Positions 8,957 through 19,720 of a DNA stretch of 48,235 nt are shown piece after piece. The stretch comes from Phycisphaerae bacterium (GTDB lineage Bacteria; Planctomycetota; Phycisphaerae; Sedimentisphaerales; Anaerohalosphaeraceae), in NCBI GenBank assembly GCA_029858345.1, contig JAOUFG010000005.1, positions 1 to 48,235 on the forward strand, in the 5' to 3' direction. Position numbers and translations under genes: made by a program. The notes beneath the pieces are model-generated. The model saw nothing but the letters and a program-made list of their open reading frames with translations, ran no database searches and was not told the origin of the DNA. Every line of letters begins with the position of its first letter. Position 1 is the first letter of the stretch.

Positions 8957-9840
8957 TAATTTGCCTCCCACGGAATCCGGGGTATCAAACCTGAAGCATT
9001 GGCCAGCTGGATATTCAGACCGGGACGGGCGTTGACCTCGATCATCATCGGCCCCTGCCATCGGTCTATCACAATATCCACACCTAGGTATCCAAGACCG
9101 AAAATTTGCGAGCTTCGTACGGCCATTTCATGAATCTCTTTCCAGAAGGGAATCTGAATGCCGGCCAGCGGCTTATTTGTATCCGGGGTATGGCTCACCA
9201 GGCGGTTTTTGTAAACAGCCCCTGTCGTGATACCCGTCTTTAAATCGATACCCAGTCCCAACGCGCCTTGGTGCAGATTGGCCAGACCCTCGGACTCGGC
9301 GGTCGGCACCCGGGCCATGGCCATTACGGGAACCTGCCGGTATAAAATAATGCGAATATCCGGCAGCCCCCCAAACGAGATATCCGCGAACGTATCGTCG
9401 GCCACAATCAATTGTTCGATAAATCCCGAATCCGAGACTTTTTCGAGCGAAAAACATCCGGTCAGAATCCGATAAATGTGCGTGCGAAGCAGCTCGATGT
9501 CAACAGGTTTCCCGCCGGTCTGAAGGATTCTTTCAGAATTCCTTTTGACGACAAGAATCCCGCGTCCTCCGTAACCGCGTTCGGGCTTGATGACAAAACC
9601 GTCCAGTTTCTCGATGTCCGTCTGCAGGTACTGCAGATCGCGATATTGGTTATAAACGGCCAGCGTCGAGGGATGCGGAATCCGGCGTTCGGTCAACAGT
9701 TGCTTGCATAAAAGCTTGCTATCGGCACGGGGAAAATAGCGGCGGGGATTGAGCGGATACACACATGCCAGATTACGGGCATTAATGCCCAGCACGACGT
9801 TGTTAAGACTTCGAATCCCGTTCACAAATCGACGAATCAT
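8956..9840 (-). CDS. RimK-related ATP-grasp ligase (alpha-L-glutamate ligase-like)
   Basis: A 294-residue cytosolic ATP-grasp enzyme predicted to ligate an amino acid to a peptide or protein carboxylate. The nucleotide-binding segment FVIKPERGYGGRGILVV, the metal-binding VDIVIDR and the terminal EVNARPGLNIQLANASGL are typical of the RimK-like branch linked to 7TM transglutaminase proteins. The start is set at 9840 rather than at the longest frame, because its ATG overlaps the upstream TGA by four bases (ATGA) and homology-like sequence begins there (MIRRFVNGIRSLNNVVLGINARN). It is tightly coupled to genes on both sides, supporting one functional unit. The substrate is unknown; glutamate is suggested only by the family name. 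Confidence 0.93.
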   Translation of the reverse strand: MIRRFVNGIRSLNNVVLGINARNLACVYPLNPRRYFPRADSKLLCKQLLTERRIPHPSTLAVYNQYRDLQYLQTDIEKLDGFVIKPERGYGGRGILVVKRNSERILQTGGKPVDIELLRTHIYRILTGCFSLEKVSDSGFIEQLIVADDTFADISFGGLPDIRIILYRQVPVMAMARVPTAESEGLANLHQGALGLGIDLKTGITTGAVYKNRLVSHTPDTNKPLAGIQIPFWKEIHEMAVRSSQIFGLGYLGVDIVIDRWQGPMMIEVNARPGLNIQLANASGLIPRIPWEAN

Positions 9841-11411
9841 TTCTGGTGTTCCGAAATAAACTCTCTGAAGCGGACATATTCCAGCAGCCGCAGGCCCGGC
9901 CACCGGCCGATGATAAAGAACAGCGCAAGAACCAATAATATCGATTCCGGAAAGGCAAGGATAATGGCCCCCAGGACGTCTGAAGTCATCACCCCATAGG
10001 AAAAACACGCCACCAGCACCGTCATGATGCAAACCTTGATCGCGGCCGCCAGGCCGTCCTCTTCGGTCATCACCGAGAAACGCTCAATGGTCATGGAAAT
10101 AATCACAAGCGGAAACAGGCTGACGCGGCTTGACAAAGTCAGTCCTTTGGCAACGCTCAGGATCGAAATTCCCAGCATGGTCAGCGATGTGACCGTCAGC
10201 ATGATGCCCAGTCGCGGCGTCTGAAGCAGCTGAAAACGCTCTAGGAAAAGACGCACCAGGGTTCCGATGGCCAGGATCGCCAGGAACAGTATCACGCCCC
10301 ACATCAGTCCGGTCCCATGAAAGGCCACCGCCAGCAGGGCCGGAGCAAAGACCCCAAACGTCAGCACGCCCAGGATATTGCGGGAAAAAGTCACCACCAG
10401 CGCGCCGATGGGGAACAGCAGGATGACCTTCAATATTTCAATCGGAAGATGAACCTGCTCGAACAGGCCCCAAAGGTTTAACAACCCGCTCAGGCCCGCC
10501 GTATCTTCCGGCGCGGCAAGAACCGATTCAGCCGTAAAGGTATAGCGGAAGTTCACATCCCGGCTGTGAGTCAGCAGCGGCAATTCACCATAATATAAAA
10601 CCAGATAGCGCATCGGTTTTTCCGCAAAATAATCATTCAGCACACAAAACGGCACCCAGTGCCCCGCCACCCAGGCGTCAACCCAAAGATGCGTGGAGGT
10701 CCACACCCCGTCCTTGAGAATCAGTCCGCCGACCAGTCGCGCGGGAATCCCCGCATGCCGCAGCAATGCCGCGAACAACCGTGATTTACCCCCGCAGGAT
10801 GCTTCGCCCAGACGCAAACAGGTCAGTGCATCCGTTGTGCCGGTAATTGTCACGGATTTAATGGAACGGTGACAATAATCGTAGGCCTTTTGGATAACGG
10901 CGGTGACATTGCCGCGCTGATTCGCCGGAACGATCACTTCAAAGAGGGTCGCGATCTCCTCTGAATCGGCCTGGATCGTTTCAGTCGGCAACAGGTAAGC
11001 CTGCACCTCGGCGGGGTAACTCTCAGGCAGCGTCAGCGACTCAGCCAGTTCATAGCGGACCTGGCTGGTTCGAACGGTACAGGCATACCCCAAGTTTTGC
11101 TGGCCGCTGACCTGCCGGCCTACCCACATGCCGTACCGGTAGCTCGAAGCGTTCTCAATGGAAAACAGAAAGTTTGACGATTTGAGCGTCTCGTCCCGAA
11201 TAACCTGGCCGGCTGTTTCTATCGGCAGGGTCATCCGGACGGTAACATCCTCGCCGTGCCCCTGAAGTTGTGTATCGAACATGAAGCGATAATGCCGTTC
11301 CGGCAATAGAGCATTCATCTTCGAGCCAACGGTGGACAACCGCCAAAGAACGATGCCGAAACAACCGGCAACCAGCAGGATGATCATCAGTTTATCACGA
11401 TACCGAAGCAT
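9837..11411 (-). CDS. Transglutaminase-like protein fused to seven transmembrane helices
   Basis: A 524-residue membrane protein. It has an N-terminal anchor (about 8-25), an extracytoplasmic region leading into a transglutaminase-like fold (about 150-262), then about seven hydrophobic helices (about 310-515). This is the architecture annotated 'inactive transglutaminase fused to 7 TM helices', known to neighbour RimK-like ligases. Cys206 (in EASCGGKSRLF) and His241 (in STHLWVDAW) sit where active transglutaminase/protease folds have their catalytic pair, whereas the usual Asp position reads FCVLND. It is first in a triad, overlapping the ligase by 4 bp. It probably binds or processes an extracytoplasmic peptide connected with the ligase. 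Confidence 0.9.
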   Translation of the reverse strand: MLRYRDKLMIILLVAGCFGIVLWRLSTVGSKMNALLPERHYRFMFDTQLQGHGEDVTVRMTLPIETAGQVIRDETLKSSNFLFSIENASSYRYGMWVGRQVSGQQNLGYACTVRTSQVRYELAESLTLPESYPAEVQAYLLPTETIQADSEEIATLFEVIVPANQRGNVTAVIQKAYDYCHRSIKSVTITGTTDALTCLRLGEASCGGKSRLFAALLRHAGIPARLVGGLILKDGVWTSTHLWVDAWVAGHWVPFCVLNDYFAEKPMRYLVLYYGELPLLTHSRDVNFRYTFTAESVLAAPEDTAGLSGLLNLWGLFEQVHLPIEILKVILLFPIGALVVTFSRNILGVLTFGVFAPALLAVAFHGTGLMWGVILFLAILAIGTLVRLFLERFQLLQTPRLGIMLTVTSLTMLGISILSVAKGLTLSSRVSLFPLVIISMTIERFSVMTEEDGLAAAIKVCIMTVLVACFSYGVMTSDVLGAIILAFPESILLVLALFFIIGRWPGLRLLEYVRFREFISEHQK

Positions 11412-11512
11412 TGCGTAATACCATCTCCATGTAATTACTCGGTAACTTCTGAGTACATAAAGTAAGAGCCTTTTCGATTCTCACAGGCAAAGCCGGAGGA
11501 TTAACTATAGAT

Positions 11513-13123
11513 TTAGTGTTTGAAATGGCGTTTTCCGGTAAAGACCATCGCGATGCCCAGTTCATCGGATTTGGCGATGACTTCATCGTCTTTCTTGGAC
11601 CCGCCGGGCTGAACGATACACGCCACGCCTGCCTTGGCGGCGTTTTCGACATTGTCTGGGAATGGGAAGAATGCATCCGATCCCATCGCAGCCCCTTTGG
11701 CCATGTCGCCGGCCATCTTGAAGGAAATCAGCCCGGACTCGACGCGGTTCATCTGCCCGGCGCCGACACCGACCAGCTTTTTCCCGTTGACCAGCGTAAT
11801 CGTATTACTCTTGACATGCTTGGCGGTCAGCCATGCGATCCGCAGGTCTTCCAGTTGTTCCGGGGTGGGCTTGAGCTTGGTCGGGAAAGTGAGTCCCTCC
11901 TTTTCCCATCCGACCAAATCCCGCTGCTGGAGCAGCATCCCGCCCACAATGCAACGGACGTCATATTCTGCAGAATCTCTCTTGGTGCGGTCAATCGGAC
12001 CCGTTTCCAATAACCGAACCCGCTGGCCCCATGCTTTCAGTGTGCGAATGGTCTGGATGGCGTCTTTATCATACGACGGAGCGATAATGACTTCCGCGAA
12101 GAATCCCATGGCGCCGTGTGCCTTGCCGAACCGGGCATAGGATTCCATAATCACAGTCGCCAGTTCCTTATCCATATTACGGTTCAGTGCCACAATGCCG
12201 CCGAAAGCGCTCACCACGTCGCCCAGATACGCTTTTTCATAAGCCATGGCGATATCCTTATCAACCGCACACCCGCACGGATTCATGTGCTTGACCACCA
12301 CAGCAGCCGGTTCATCGAATTCCTTACAGAGTTCAAACGCCGCGTTGGCATCCATCAGATTGTTGAAGCTGATGGGCGTGCCGCCTTCGAGCAGTTTCGC
12401 AGTGCCGACGCTGACTTCTTTACTGTCGGCCAATTTGTAAAATGCCCCCGCCTGATGGGGATTTTCGCCGTAACGTAACTCCTGTTCTTTAACCAACGCC
12501 AGAGAGACACGATTTGGAAACATATCGCCGGCCTGCGCGTTCAGATATTTGGAAATGGCCGCGTCATAGGAAGCCGTCAGAGAAAAGGCCGCCCGTGCCA
12601 GCTCTGTTCGGAGCTGCTGGCGGGTCGCTCCGTTGTTGTTCCTCATTTCCTCAATGACTTCGTCATACTGAGCGACATTGGTTACAATGGTTACGAACTT
12701 ATTATTTTTCGCGGCGGAACGAACCATACTGGGGCCGCCGATATCGATATTTTCAATCGCCTCTTCGAGTGTGCATCCCGGCTTGGCAATCGTTTTTTCA
12801 AACGGATACAGATTCACACAGACCAGATCGATCGGCTCGATCCGGTGTTCTTTCATTGCCGCGGCGTGTTCAGCGTTATCCCGCAAGCCCAACAGCCCGC
12901 CATGAATCTTTGGATGCAGCGTCTTGACCCGGCCATTCATCATTTCGGGGAAATTCGTTACGGAGTCAACACTGACCACCTCAATGCCCGCCTCGGAAAG
13001 CGTTTTTGCCGTTCCACCGGTACTGATGATGGTAACTCCCATTGCCTCCAAAGCGGCCGCAAAGTCAACGATTCCATTCTTATCCGAGACACTAATCAAC
13101 GCCCTTTGAATCTTTACATCCAT
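11513..13123 (-). CDS. purH: Bifunctional AICAR transformylase / IMP cyclohydrolase
   Basis: Catalyses the last two steps of IMP synthesis: formyl transfer to AICAR, then ring closure. The N-terminal MGS-like cyclohydrolase domain (about 1-150) shows SVSDKNGIVDFA, STGGTAKTL and GRVKTLHPKIHGGLL. The transformylase domain shows RYGENPHQ, the Lys-His pair in VVVKHMNPCG, and a C-terminal SDAFFPFPDNVENAAKAG ... VFTGKRHFKH. At 536 residues it is about 15-20 longer than typical. The ATG at 13123 is chosen over the TTG at 13132 because AAGGGA lies 9 nt upstream of it. It follows the propeller gene by 29 nt on the same strand, so co-transcription is possible. Confidence 0.98.
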   Translation of the reverse strand: MDVKIQRALISVSDKNGIVDFAAALEAMGVTIISTGGTAKTLSEAGIEVVSVDSVTNFPEMMNGRVKTLHPKIHGGLLGLRDNAEHAAAMKEHRIEPIDLVCVNLYPFEKTIAKPGCTLEEAIENIDIGGPSMVRSAAKNNKFVTIVTNVAQYDEVIEEMRNNNGATRQQLRTELARAAFSLTASYDAAISKYLNAQAGDMFPNRVSLALVKEQELRYGENPHQAGAFYKLADSKEVSVGTAKLLEGGTPISFNNLMDANAAFELCKEFDEPAAVVVKHMNPCGCAVDKDIAMAYEKAYLGDVVSAFGGIVALNRNMDKELATVIMESYARFGKAHGAMGFFAEVIIAPSYDKDAIQTIRTLKAWGQRVRLLETGPIDRTKRDSAEYDVRCIVGGMLLQQRDLVGWEKEGLTFPTKLKPTPEQLEDLRIAWLTAKHVKSNTITLVNGKKLVGVGAGQMNRVESGLISFKMAGDMAKGAAMGSDAFFPFPDNVENAAKAGVACIVQPGGSKKDDEVIAKSDELGIAMVFTGKRHFKH

Positions 13124-13152
13124 TGCCTGCAATCCCTTATTCTATCGATTGA

Positions 13153-14262
13153 TTATTTTACTGTTATACTCATCAGCCGCCCTTTATCGTCGGCCACATA
13201 CATTGTCGAATCCGTGGTGTTCATCGCGTATTGCTGAACGCCGGCGAAGTTCACCGAGTACAGTTCCTTGCCCGTCCGGTTGTCCATCACCTTGATGATC
13301 CCCGGCGCCACAAATACAAAGGCCTTTTCGGGCGTCTCGCAAACCATGGCCTTCCCCAGCGGAACCTGCCATATCGCCTTGCCGGTCTGCTTATTGATTC
13401 CGTAAAGCCCGTTCAGTTCGTTATACAGGTAAATAACATCGCCGCCAACGGTGAAAGAATCCCGAATCGGGGCGCCCGAATGGAACGGCGCATTCCAAAG
13501 AAGCTTCCCCGCGAGACTCAACTTATAAAGCTTGGTGTCGAAACTTCCCACATAAACATCCCGGCCGTCCAGAACAAGCTGCCCTTTTATTTCTCCGGTC
13601 GTATCAAACTGCCAACGCTTTTCGGCTTTCGCGGGGTTCATCCCAACGACATTGCCGGCCTGTGTTGCAAATACGACAATTTCCTCTGTCGCCACAACAG
13701 AAATAATCGCTGAATCATTATCGGCGGTTGCCGTAAACTGCTGCCAGAAACCGTCCACGTTGATTGCATGAAGACGATTGTCAGAGCCGCTGATATAGAT
13801 GAAATCTTTATTTCGCGCCAGTCCGCATTTGGCGCCGCTGCCGATTCGAGTGATTTTTTCCTTTATCACGAAGTCCCCAACCGCAGGATCAAACACCAGC
13901 ATTTCACCGCCAACCACAAACCAATATTGATTGTCATAATAGAAGGGCTTTTGTACGGGCAGGCGGCTTGCGGTTAACTGTTTTGTAAATCGCGTCCAAC
14001 CGCTTTGCCTGTCGATGCAGAACATCACATTGGTATCGGTCATGAGAAGTAAATCCGGGCCCAGGACAGCCATCCGGTCAATCTGCTCATGCTTTTTAAG
14101 CGGCAGGTTCATCTTCCAGTTATTTGTCCAACCCGCCTCTTGAATCAGTTCCGGCGAAACCAGGGGCAATCTGTTTTGAGCCATGTATCCGGATTTGGCG
14201 CCCGCCGCACCGGCCCACCCGAAAAGCACCGTCAGAAATATTAGAGAAATCAGCTTTTTCAT
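13153..14262 (-). CDS. Exported PQQ-like beta-propeller protein
   Basis: A 369-residue exported protein with a signal peptide (MKKLISLIFLTVLFGWAGAAGA, cleavage about residue 22), followed by repeated beta-propeller blades of the PQQ/BamB type, for example GLYGINKQTGKAIWQVPLG and IKVMDNRTGKELYSVN. It resembles BamB in fold but lacks a lipobox, so it is probably soluble in the periplasm. An AAGGAT site sits 8 nt before the ATG. It lies between a small gene after atpC and purH. The function cannot be deduced; quinone binding is not implied by the blades alone. Confidence 0.85.
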   Translation of the reverse strand: MKKLISLIFLTVLFGWAGAAGAKSGYMAQNRLPLVSPELIQEAGWTNNWKMNLPLKKHEQIDRMAVLGPDLLLMTDTNVMFCIDRQSGWTRFTKQLTASRLPVQKPFYYDNQYWFVVGGEMLVFDPAVGDFVIKEKITRIGSGAKCGLARNKDFIYISGSDNRLHAINVDGFWQQFTATADNDSAIISVVATEEIVVFATQAGNVVGMNPAKAEKRWQFDTTGEIKGQLVLDGRDVYVGSFDTKLYKLSLAGKLLWNAPFHSGAPIRDSFTVGGDVIYLYNELNGLYGINKQTGKAIWQVPLGKAMVCETPEKAFVFVAPGIIKVMDNRTGKELYSVNFAGVQQYAMNTTDSTMYVADDKGRLMSITVK

Positions 14263-14288
14263 GGTCTTAATCCTTATATCTCACACCT

Positions 14289-14588
14289 TCAGGACTCTTC
14301 TGATTCCAGTTTCACGTAATCAGCCAAGTCTACATCATTTTCATCTTCAAATGTTTTTAAGCGGCCTATCCGCTCAATATCATCTTTAATGCGATTGGCC
14401 AGCTTAAAAATATAGGGTTTCCCCTCCAGCCGATTCTGCAGATCTTCAAGCATCGGTTCCCATTGCCCGCCATAAAGTTGGGCTTTCAGAATGACCAGCA
14501 TCCGATGCGGTTCATCGAGGCCGCGGACAAAGGAGTCCACGACCGAATTCGCAATCATTCCTTTGTTTTTTTCGCCGTCCTGCGTCAT
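14289..14588 (-). CDS. Small acidic protein of unknown function
   Basis: A 99-residue soluble protein with no signal peptide or membrane segment, rich in charged residues, mostly helical in appearance and ending in an acidic tail (DENDVDLADYVKLESEES). AAGGCAGGC precedes the ATG. It lies 67 nt after atpC and 26 nt before the propeller gene on the same strand, as expected for an operon member. I do not recognise a family. Confidence 0.7.
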   Translation of the reverse strand: MTQDGEKNKGMIANSVVDSFVRGLDEPHRMLVILKAQLYGGQWEPMLEDLQNRLEGKPYIFKLANRIKDDIERIGRLKTFEDENDVDLADYVKLESEES

Positions 14589-14655
14589 GCCTGCCTTATC
14601 AAAAACCAGATGAAGTCATTGTAGCTGATATTCGGCTTTTTTTCAAATGCTTTCT

Positions 14656-15102
14656 TTAGCCGCTTGTGCCGGGGGCTCCAACAGAAGCCAATTCCGCCAT
14701 ATGCACGATAAACTTGGCCTTTTTGATGTCAATTGCCTCCTGCTGCGTACGGATATATTCCTGTCCCGCAACAACGCTGTGGGCATGTGAGACCATGGCC
14801 TCGACCGTTTCGGAATCCTTGCCTTCAAAGGTGATGACATCATATGCCAAAACGGTCATATGGTTTTCGCTGACACGGGCAAAACCGCCATTGATAACAA
14901 AAAATGCATCGGACCTGTCCGGAATTTCACGCACCTGCATGATACCAAACCCCACTTTCGACAATAGCGGGCAATGGTTTCGTAAAACCCCCAGCTGGCC
15001 GTCATGGGCCGGCAAGACCACCGAACCGCATCGGCAATCCAGCAACTTGGCCTTTGGCGTTAATAATACGACTCGAAATTTACCGTATGAAATTCCAACC
15101 AT
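14656..15102 (-). CDS. atpC: ATP synthase F1 subunit epsilon
   Basis: Central-stalk subunit that links rotor and catalytic head and can inhibit ATP hydrolysis. The N-terminal beta-sandwich is recognisable (FRVVLLTPKAKLLDCRCGSVVLPAHDGQLGVLRNHCPLL ... FFVINGGFARVSENHMTVLA), followed by the helical C-terminal part with unusual length and sequence (about 50 residues). It is the last gene of the atp operon, starting two bases after the atpD stop. The length of 148 residues is within the family range. Confidence 0.95.
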   Translation of the reverse strand: MVGISYGKFRVVLLTPKAKLLDCRCGSVVLPAHDGQLGVLRNHCPLLSKVGFGIMQVREIPDRSDAFFVINGGFARVSENHMTVLAYDVITFEGKDSETVEAMVSHAHSVVAGQEYIRTQQEAIDIKKAKFIVHMAELASVGAPGTSG

Positions 15103-15104
15103 AA

Positions 15105-16535
<1,431 letters not shown>

Positions 16536-16552
16536 TTACCTATAAAGACTCG

Positions 16553-17452
16553 TTATTTCGCGGCTTCGACACCGCTGACAATATCCAGTAACTCCACCGT
16601 GATCTGACCTTGTCGGGCACGGTTATAATCCTTGGTTAATTCCTTGATCATATCGTCTGCGTTATCGGATGCATTCCGCATACAGACCACCCGTGACAGA
16701 TGCTCGCTGACCGCCGCTTCCAAGAAACAACCGGAAACAGACGTCCGAATGATCATTTCTGCCAATGTTTCAAAGATATCTTCCGCCGACGGGCTTAATT
16801 CAAAATCCTCAAATGCCAGTTCCCACGGCCAGATCACCGTGGCCCGTGTCGTCAGGTCATCGATCAAATCGACCACCGGCAAAACGGTCAATGTCTGGGC
16901 CTTTTGGCTGGCCGGAGAGAAAAACCGGTTATACACAATTCCCAAGCGGTCAATCCGGCCGCTCAGATACTCTTTGGTAAAAAAATCGCCGATTTCATTG
17001 GCCTGCTCAGCGGTCGGGACTTCGGAAAAATTTTCATACACATGCGCCGGCTTAATGCGAAGATGTTCAAGGTAGCCCAAAACCTTTTTGCCCTTGGCGT
17101 AAATCTTCAATTCCCGGCCGAACCGCTTTGCCATCCGGACGTGGGTGTCGATTTGACGGAAGATTTCATTATTATAAGCTCCGCACAGACCGCGATCCGA
17201 ACCGATGGCAATGAGTGCGTTGGTATTGGATCGTATTTTCGGCTCCTCCAGTAGCGGATGCTCTACTTTGCTTTGGGCCGTGACCATCAGATAGGCCAAT
17301 TGCGCCAGCATATCATAGAACGCCAGCCCTTCGGCCCACTGATTATAATACTGGCGATAGCGCACCGAGCTGATGGTCTCCATGGTACTGGTGACCTTGC
17401 TGATGTTGGCCGCCGCGTTTCGGCGTAACAGAATGTTTCGTGTATTCGCCAT
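16553..17452 (-). CDS. atpG: ATP synthase F1 subunit gamma
   Basis: The rotor shaft inside the alpha/beta hexamer. The N-terminal helix motif (RNAAANISKVTSTMETIS), the DRGLCGAYNNEIF segment and the C-terminal helix with ARQGQITVELLDIVSG are typical. The length of 299 residues is normal. No recognisable Shine-Dalgarno sequence precedes the ATG: the upstream 20 bases are AT-rich and belong to an unusual dyad-rich spacer that separates it from atpA. Confidence 0.96.
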   Translation of the reverse strand: MANTRNILLRRNAAANISKVTSTMETISSVRYRQYYNQWAEGLAFYDMLAQLAYLMVTAQSKVEHPLLEEPKIRSNTNALIAIGSDRGLCGAYNNEIFRQIDTHVRMAKRFGRELKIYAKGKKVLGYLEHLRIKPAHVYENFSEVPTAEQANEIGDFFTKEYLSGRIDRLGIVYNRFFSPASQKAQTLTVLPVVDLIDDLTTRATVIWPWELAFEDFELSPSAEDIFETLAEMIIRTSVSGCFLEAAVSEHLSRVVCMRNASDNADDMIKELTKDYNRARQGQITVELLDIVSGVEAAK

Positions 17453-17462
17453 AAAATTATTT

Positions 17463-17562
17463 CAAAATGTAAATGCTAAAAGTCAAAATTGAGGTGTCGG
17501 CTGCGCCGACTGCTATTTTATTATTCAGTCCGCCGAAGGCGGTTCCTTAATTTTACATTTTG
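17463..17562. repeat. Dyad-rich inserted element between atpA and atpG
   Basis: The 135-bp spacer has outer inverted repeats CAAAATGTAAA (17463-17473) and TTTACATTTTG (17552-17562). They enclose two GC-rich hairpins, GTCGGC-TGC-GCCGAC (17496-17510) and CCGCC-GAA-GGCGG (17530-17542). It looks like a MITE-sized insertion or a processing/attenuation structure. All other atp junctions are short or overlapping, apart from the repeat array at atpB/atpE. Confidence 0.7.
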
Positions 17563-17587
17563 GATTTTAACTTTTAACTTTTTGCAG

Positions 17588-19111
17588 CTATGCGCCGAAT
17601 GAGAACCTGTAAATCGTTTTATAGGCCTCGACGGCATCTTTGAGGCCCGACATCAGATTCTCGTCAATGTCACCAATCTGTTCAATCATCTCAAGATACT
17701 CCGGCGCTTCCAGTTCCATCCACGAAACCAGTTCATCCATAAAGTGATTCACACGATGCACATCAATGTCATCCAATACTCCGGCAGATCCGGCAAGAAT
17801 ACTGATGACTTCCTGCGCGACACTCATGGGAGCAAACTGCTTTTGCTTGAGGATTTCCACCATCCGGTAGCCACGGTCAAGCTGTTTCTGGGCCGCTTCA
17901 TCCAGTTCCGTGCCCAAACGGGCGAAGTCCTGCAGTTCACGAAACGCCGCCAAATCCAGACGCAATTTAGGAGCCACCTTTTTCATCGCCTTGGGCTGGG
18001 CATTGCCGCCGACACGGCTGACACTAATGCCCACATCGATCGCCGGCCTGACACCGGCCAAAAACAGGGACCGCTGCAGATAAATCTGGCCGTCCGTGAT
18101 CGAAATGATATTGGTCGGGATATAAGCCGAGACCTGACCTTCCAAGGTCTCGATAATCGGCAGCGAGGTCAACGACCCGCCGCCGCGTTCATCGCTGAGC
18201 TTGGACGCCCGCTCCAGCAGGCGACTGTGCAGATAGAAAATATCACCCGGATAGGCCTCGCGTCCCGGCGGACGCCGCAGCAGCAAACTCAACTCACGAT
18301 AGGCGATGGCGTGCTTGCTGAGGTCATCATAGACGCACAATGCGTGACCTTTTTTATCATACATGAAATACTCGCCGATAGCTGTGCCCGCATACGGCGC
18401 GATAAATTGCATCGCAGAGCTTTCCGAAGCCCCCGCCATCACAACAATCGTATGCTCCATCGCGCCGTGGGCTTCCAGCGTCGCCACGACCTCGGCGACC
18501 GTCGACTCTTTCTGCCCGATGGCAACATAGATACAGACGACATCTTTGCCTTTCTGGTTGATGATGGTATCCAGCGCGATCGCGGTCTTGCCGGTTTTAC
18601 GGTCTCCGATGATTAATTCACGCTGGCCCCGGCCAATCGGGACCATCGCGTCAACGCTTTTAAGGCCCGTTGCCAGCGGCTCTTTGACCGGCTGGCGTTC
18701 AGCGATCCCCGGCGCGGCAAATTCGACAAACCGGGTCTGCTCGGACTGAATCACACCTTTGCCATCAATCGGCTCACAGAGGGCATTGACTACGCGGCCC
18801 AGCAACGCCTCGCCAACAGGAACTGAAAGCACCTTGCCGGTTCCGCGGACCCCGGCCCCTTCCCGGACCTTGGTATAGTCGCCGTAGATCACCGCGCCAA
18901 CCGAGTCTTCATCCAAGTTAAACACCTCACCGACCACGCCGCCGTCAAACTCCAGCATCTCGCCGGCCATCGCGTTGTCCAAACCATACACACGGGTGAT
19001 GCCATCGCCGACTTCCAACACTGTGCCGACTTTGGCAACATCGGCCTGTGTTTTATATCGCCTGACCTCTTCTTTGATCAGACCGCTGATTTCGTTAACA
19101 TCAAATTTCAT
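17588..19111 (-). CDS. atpA: ATP synthase F1 subunit alpha
   Basis: Regulatory nucleotide-binding subunit of the F1 head. Walker A reads GDRKTGKT (the usual GDRQTGKT with Lys for Gln). [21 protein letters not shown], with the arginine-finger region, and the [34 protein letters not shown] region (given in part) are conserved. The length of 507 residues is normal. It lies 15 nt after atpH. Confidence 0.98.
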   Translation of the reverse strand: MKFDVNEISGLIKEEVRRYKTQADVAKVGTVLEVGDGITRVYGLDNAMAGEMLEFDGGVVGEVFNLDEDSVGAVIYGDYTKVREGAGVRGTGKVLSVPVGEALLGRVVNALCEPIDGKGVIQSEQTRFVEFAAPGIAERQPVKEPLATGLKSVDAMVPIGRGQRELIIGDRKTGKTAIALDTIINQKGKDVVCIYVAIGQKESTVAEVVATLEAHGAMEHTIVVMAGASESSAMQFIAPYAGTAIGEYFMYDKKGHALCVYDDLSKHAIAYRELSLLLRRPPGREAYPGDIFYLHSRLLERASKLSDERGGGSLTSLPIIETLEGQVSAYIPTNIISITDGQIYLQRSLFLAGVRPAIDVGISVSRVGGNAQPKAMKKVAPKLRLDLAAFRELQDFARLGTELDEAAQKQLDRGYRMVEILKQKQFAPMSVAQEVISILAGSAGVLDDIDVHRVNHFMDELVSWMELEAPEYLEMIEQIGDIDENLMSGLKDAVEAYKTIYRFSFGA

Positions 19112-19126
19112 AGCTTTTCAACTCGG

Positions 19127-19714
19127 TCATTTTGTATTTGGGTTTTTGATATTTAATTTTTCCTTGGAGCGTATCATGATCGCATCAACGGTACGGCTCA
19201 GAATCGTGCGAACGGAATTGTCCACCATCAGATCGCCTTTCTTGATAATGATCCCACCCAGTATTTCCGGATCAATGTTTACGGAAAGTCTGATCTCGGC
19301 GTTCAGGGCATCGCGGATATCGGCTTTAATCTTTTCGGCCTGCTCATCGGTCGGTTCTTTCGCCAGTGTCACCTCGATACGGTGCAGGTTTTTCCGTTCA
19401 TCCATCAAAACCTGATACCGATCGCCGATTCCGTACACAAAATTCATACGATTACGTTTGGCGAGCACGCACAGAAAATCCAGCGTCAGGTCATTGATGC
19501 GTCCTTTGAAAACCCGGCGAATCATCTTTGCCTTTTCGTTTTCCTTGACCTGCCCCAAAGTCAGCAGCGACAAAAATTCGGGCTCCTCTTTCATGACCTC
19601 CGCAACGGCATCGAGATCATCCATGACCTGTTCGACCAGGCCGGCATCTTCGGCCAGTTCAAACATCACGTCACTGTAAATCTCGTGAATAATATGTCGT
19701 GCATTTCGTGCCAT
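19127..19714 (-). CDS. atpH: ATP synthase F1 subunit delta
   Basis: Peripheral-stalk subunit joining subunit b to the F1 head. A helical N-terminal domain is followed by the conserved C-terminal region (LSVNIDPEILGGIIIKKGDLMVDNSVRTIL, cited in part), the OSCP/delta signature. The length of 195 residues is slightly above the bacterial average. The gene starts 6 nt after the atpF stop. Confidence 0.95.
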   Translation of the reverse strand: MARNARHIIHEIYSDVMFELAEDAGLVEQVMDDLDAVAEVMKEEPEFLSLLTLGQVKENEKAKMIRRVFKGRINDLTLDFLCVLAKRNRMNFVYGIGDRYQVLMDERKNLHRIEVTLAKEPTDEQAEKIKADIRDALNAEIRLSVNIDPEILGGIIIKKGDLMVDNSVRTILSRTVDAIMIRSKEKLNIKNPNTK

Positions 19715-19720
19715 CGCTGA

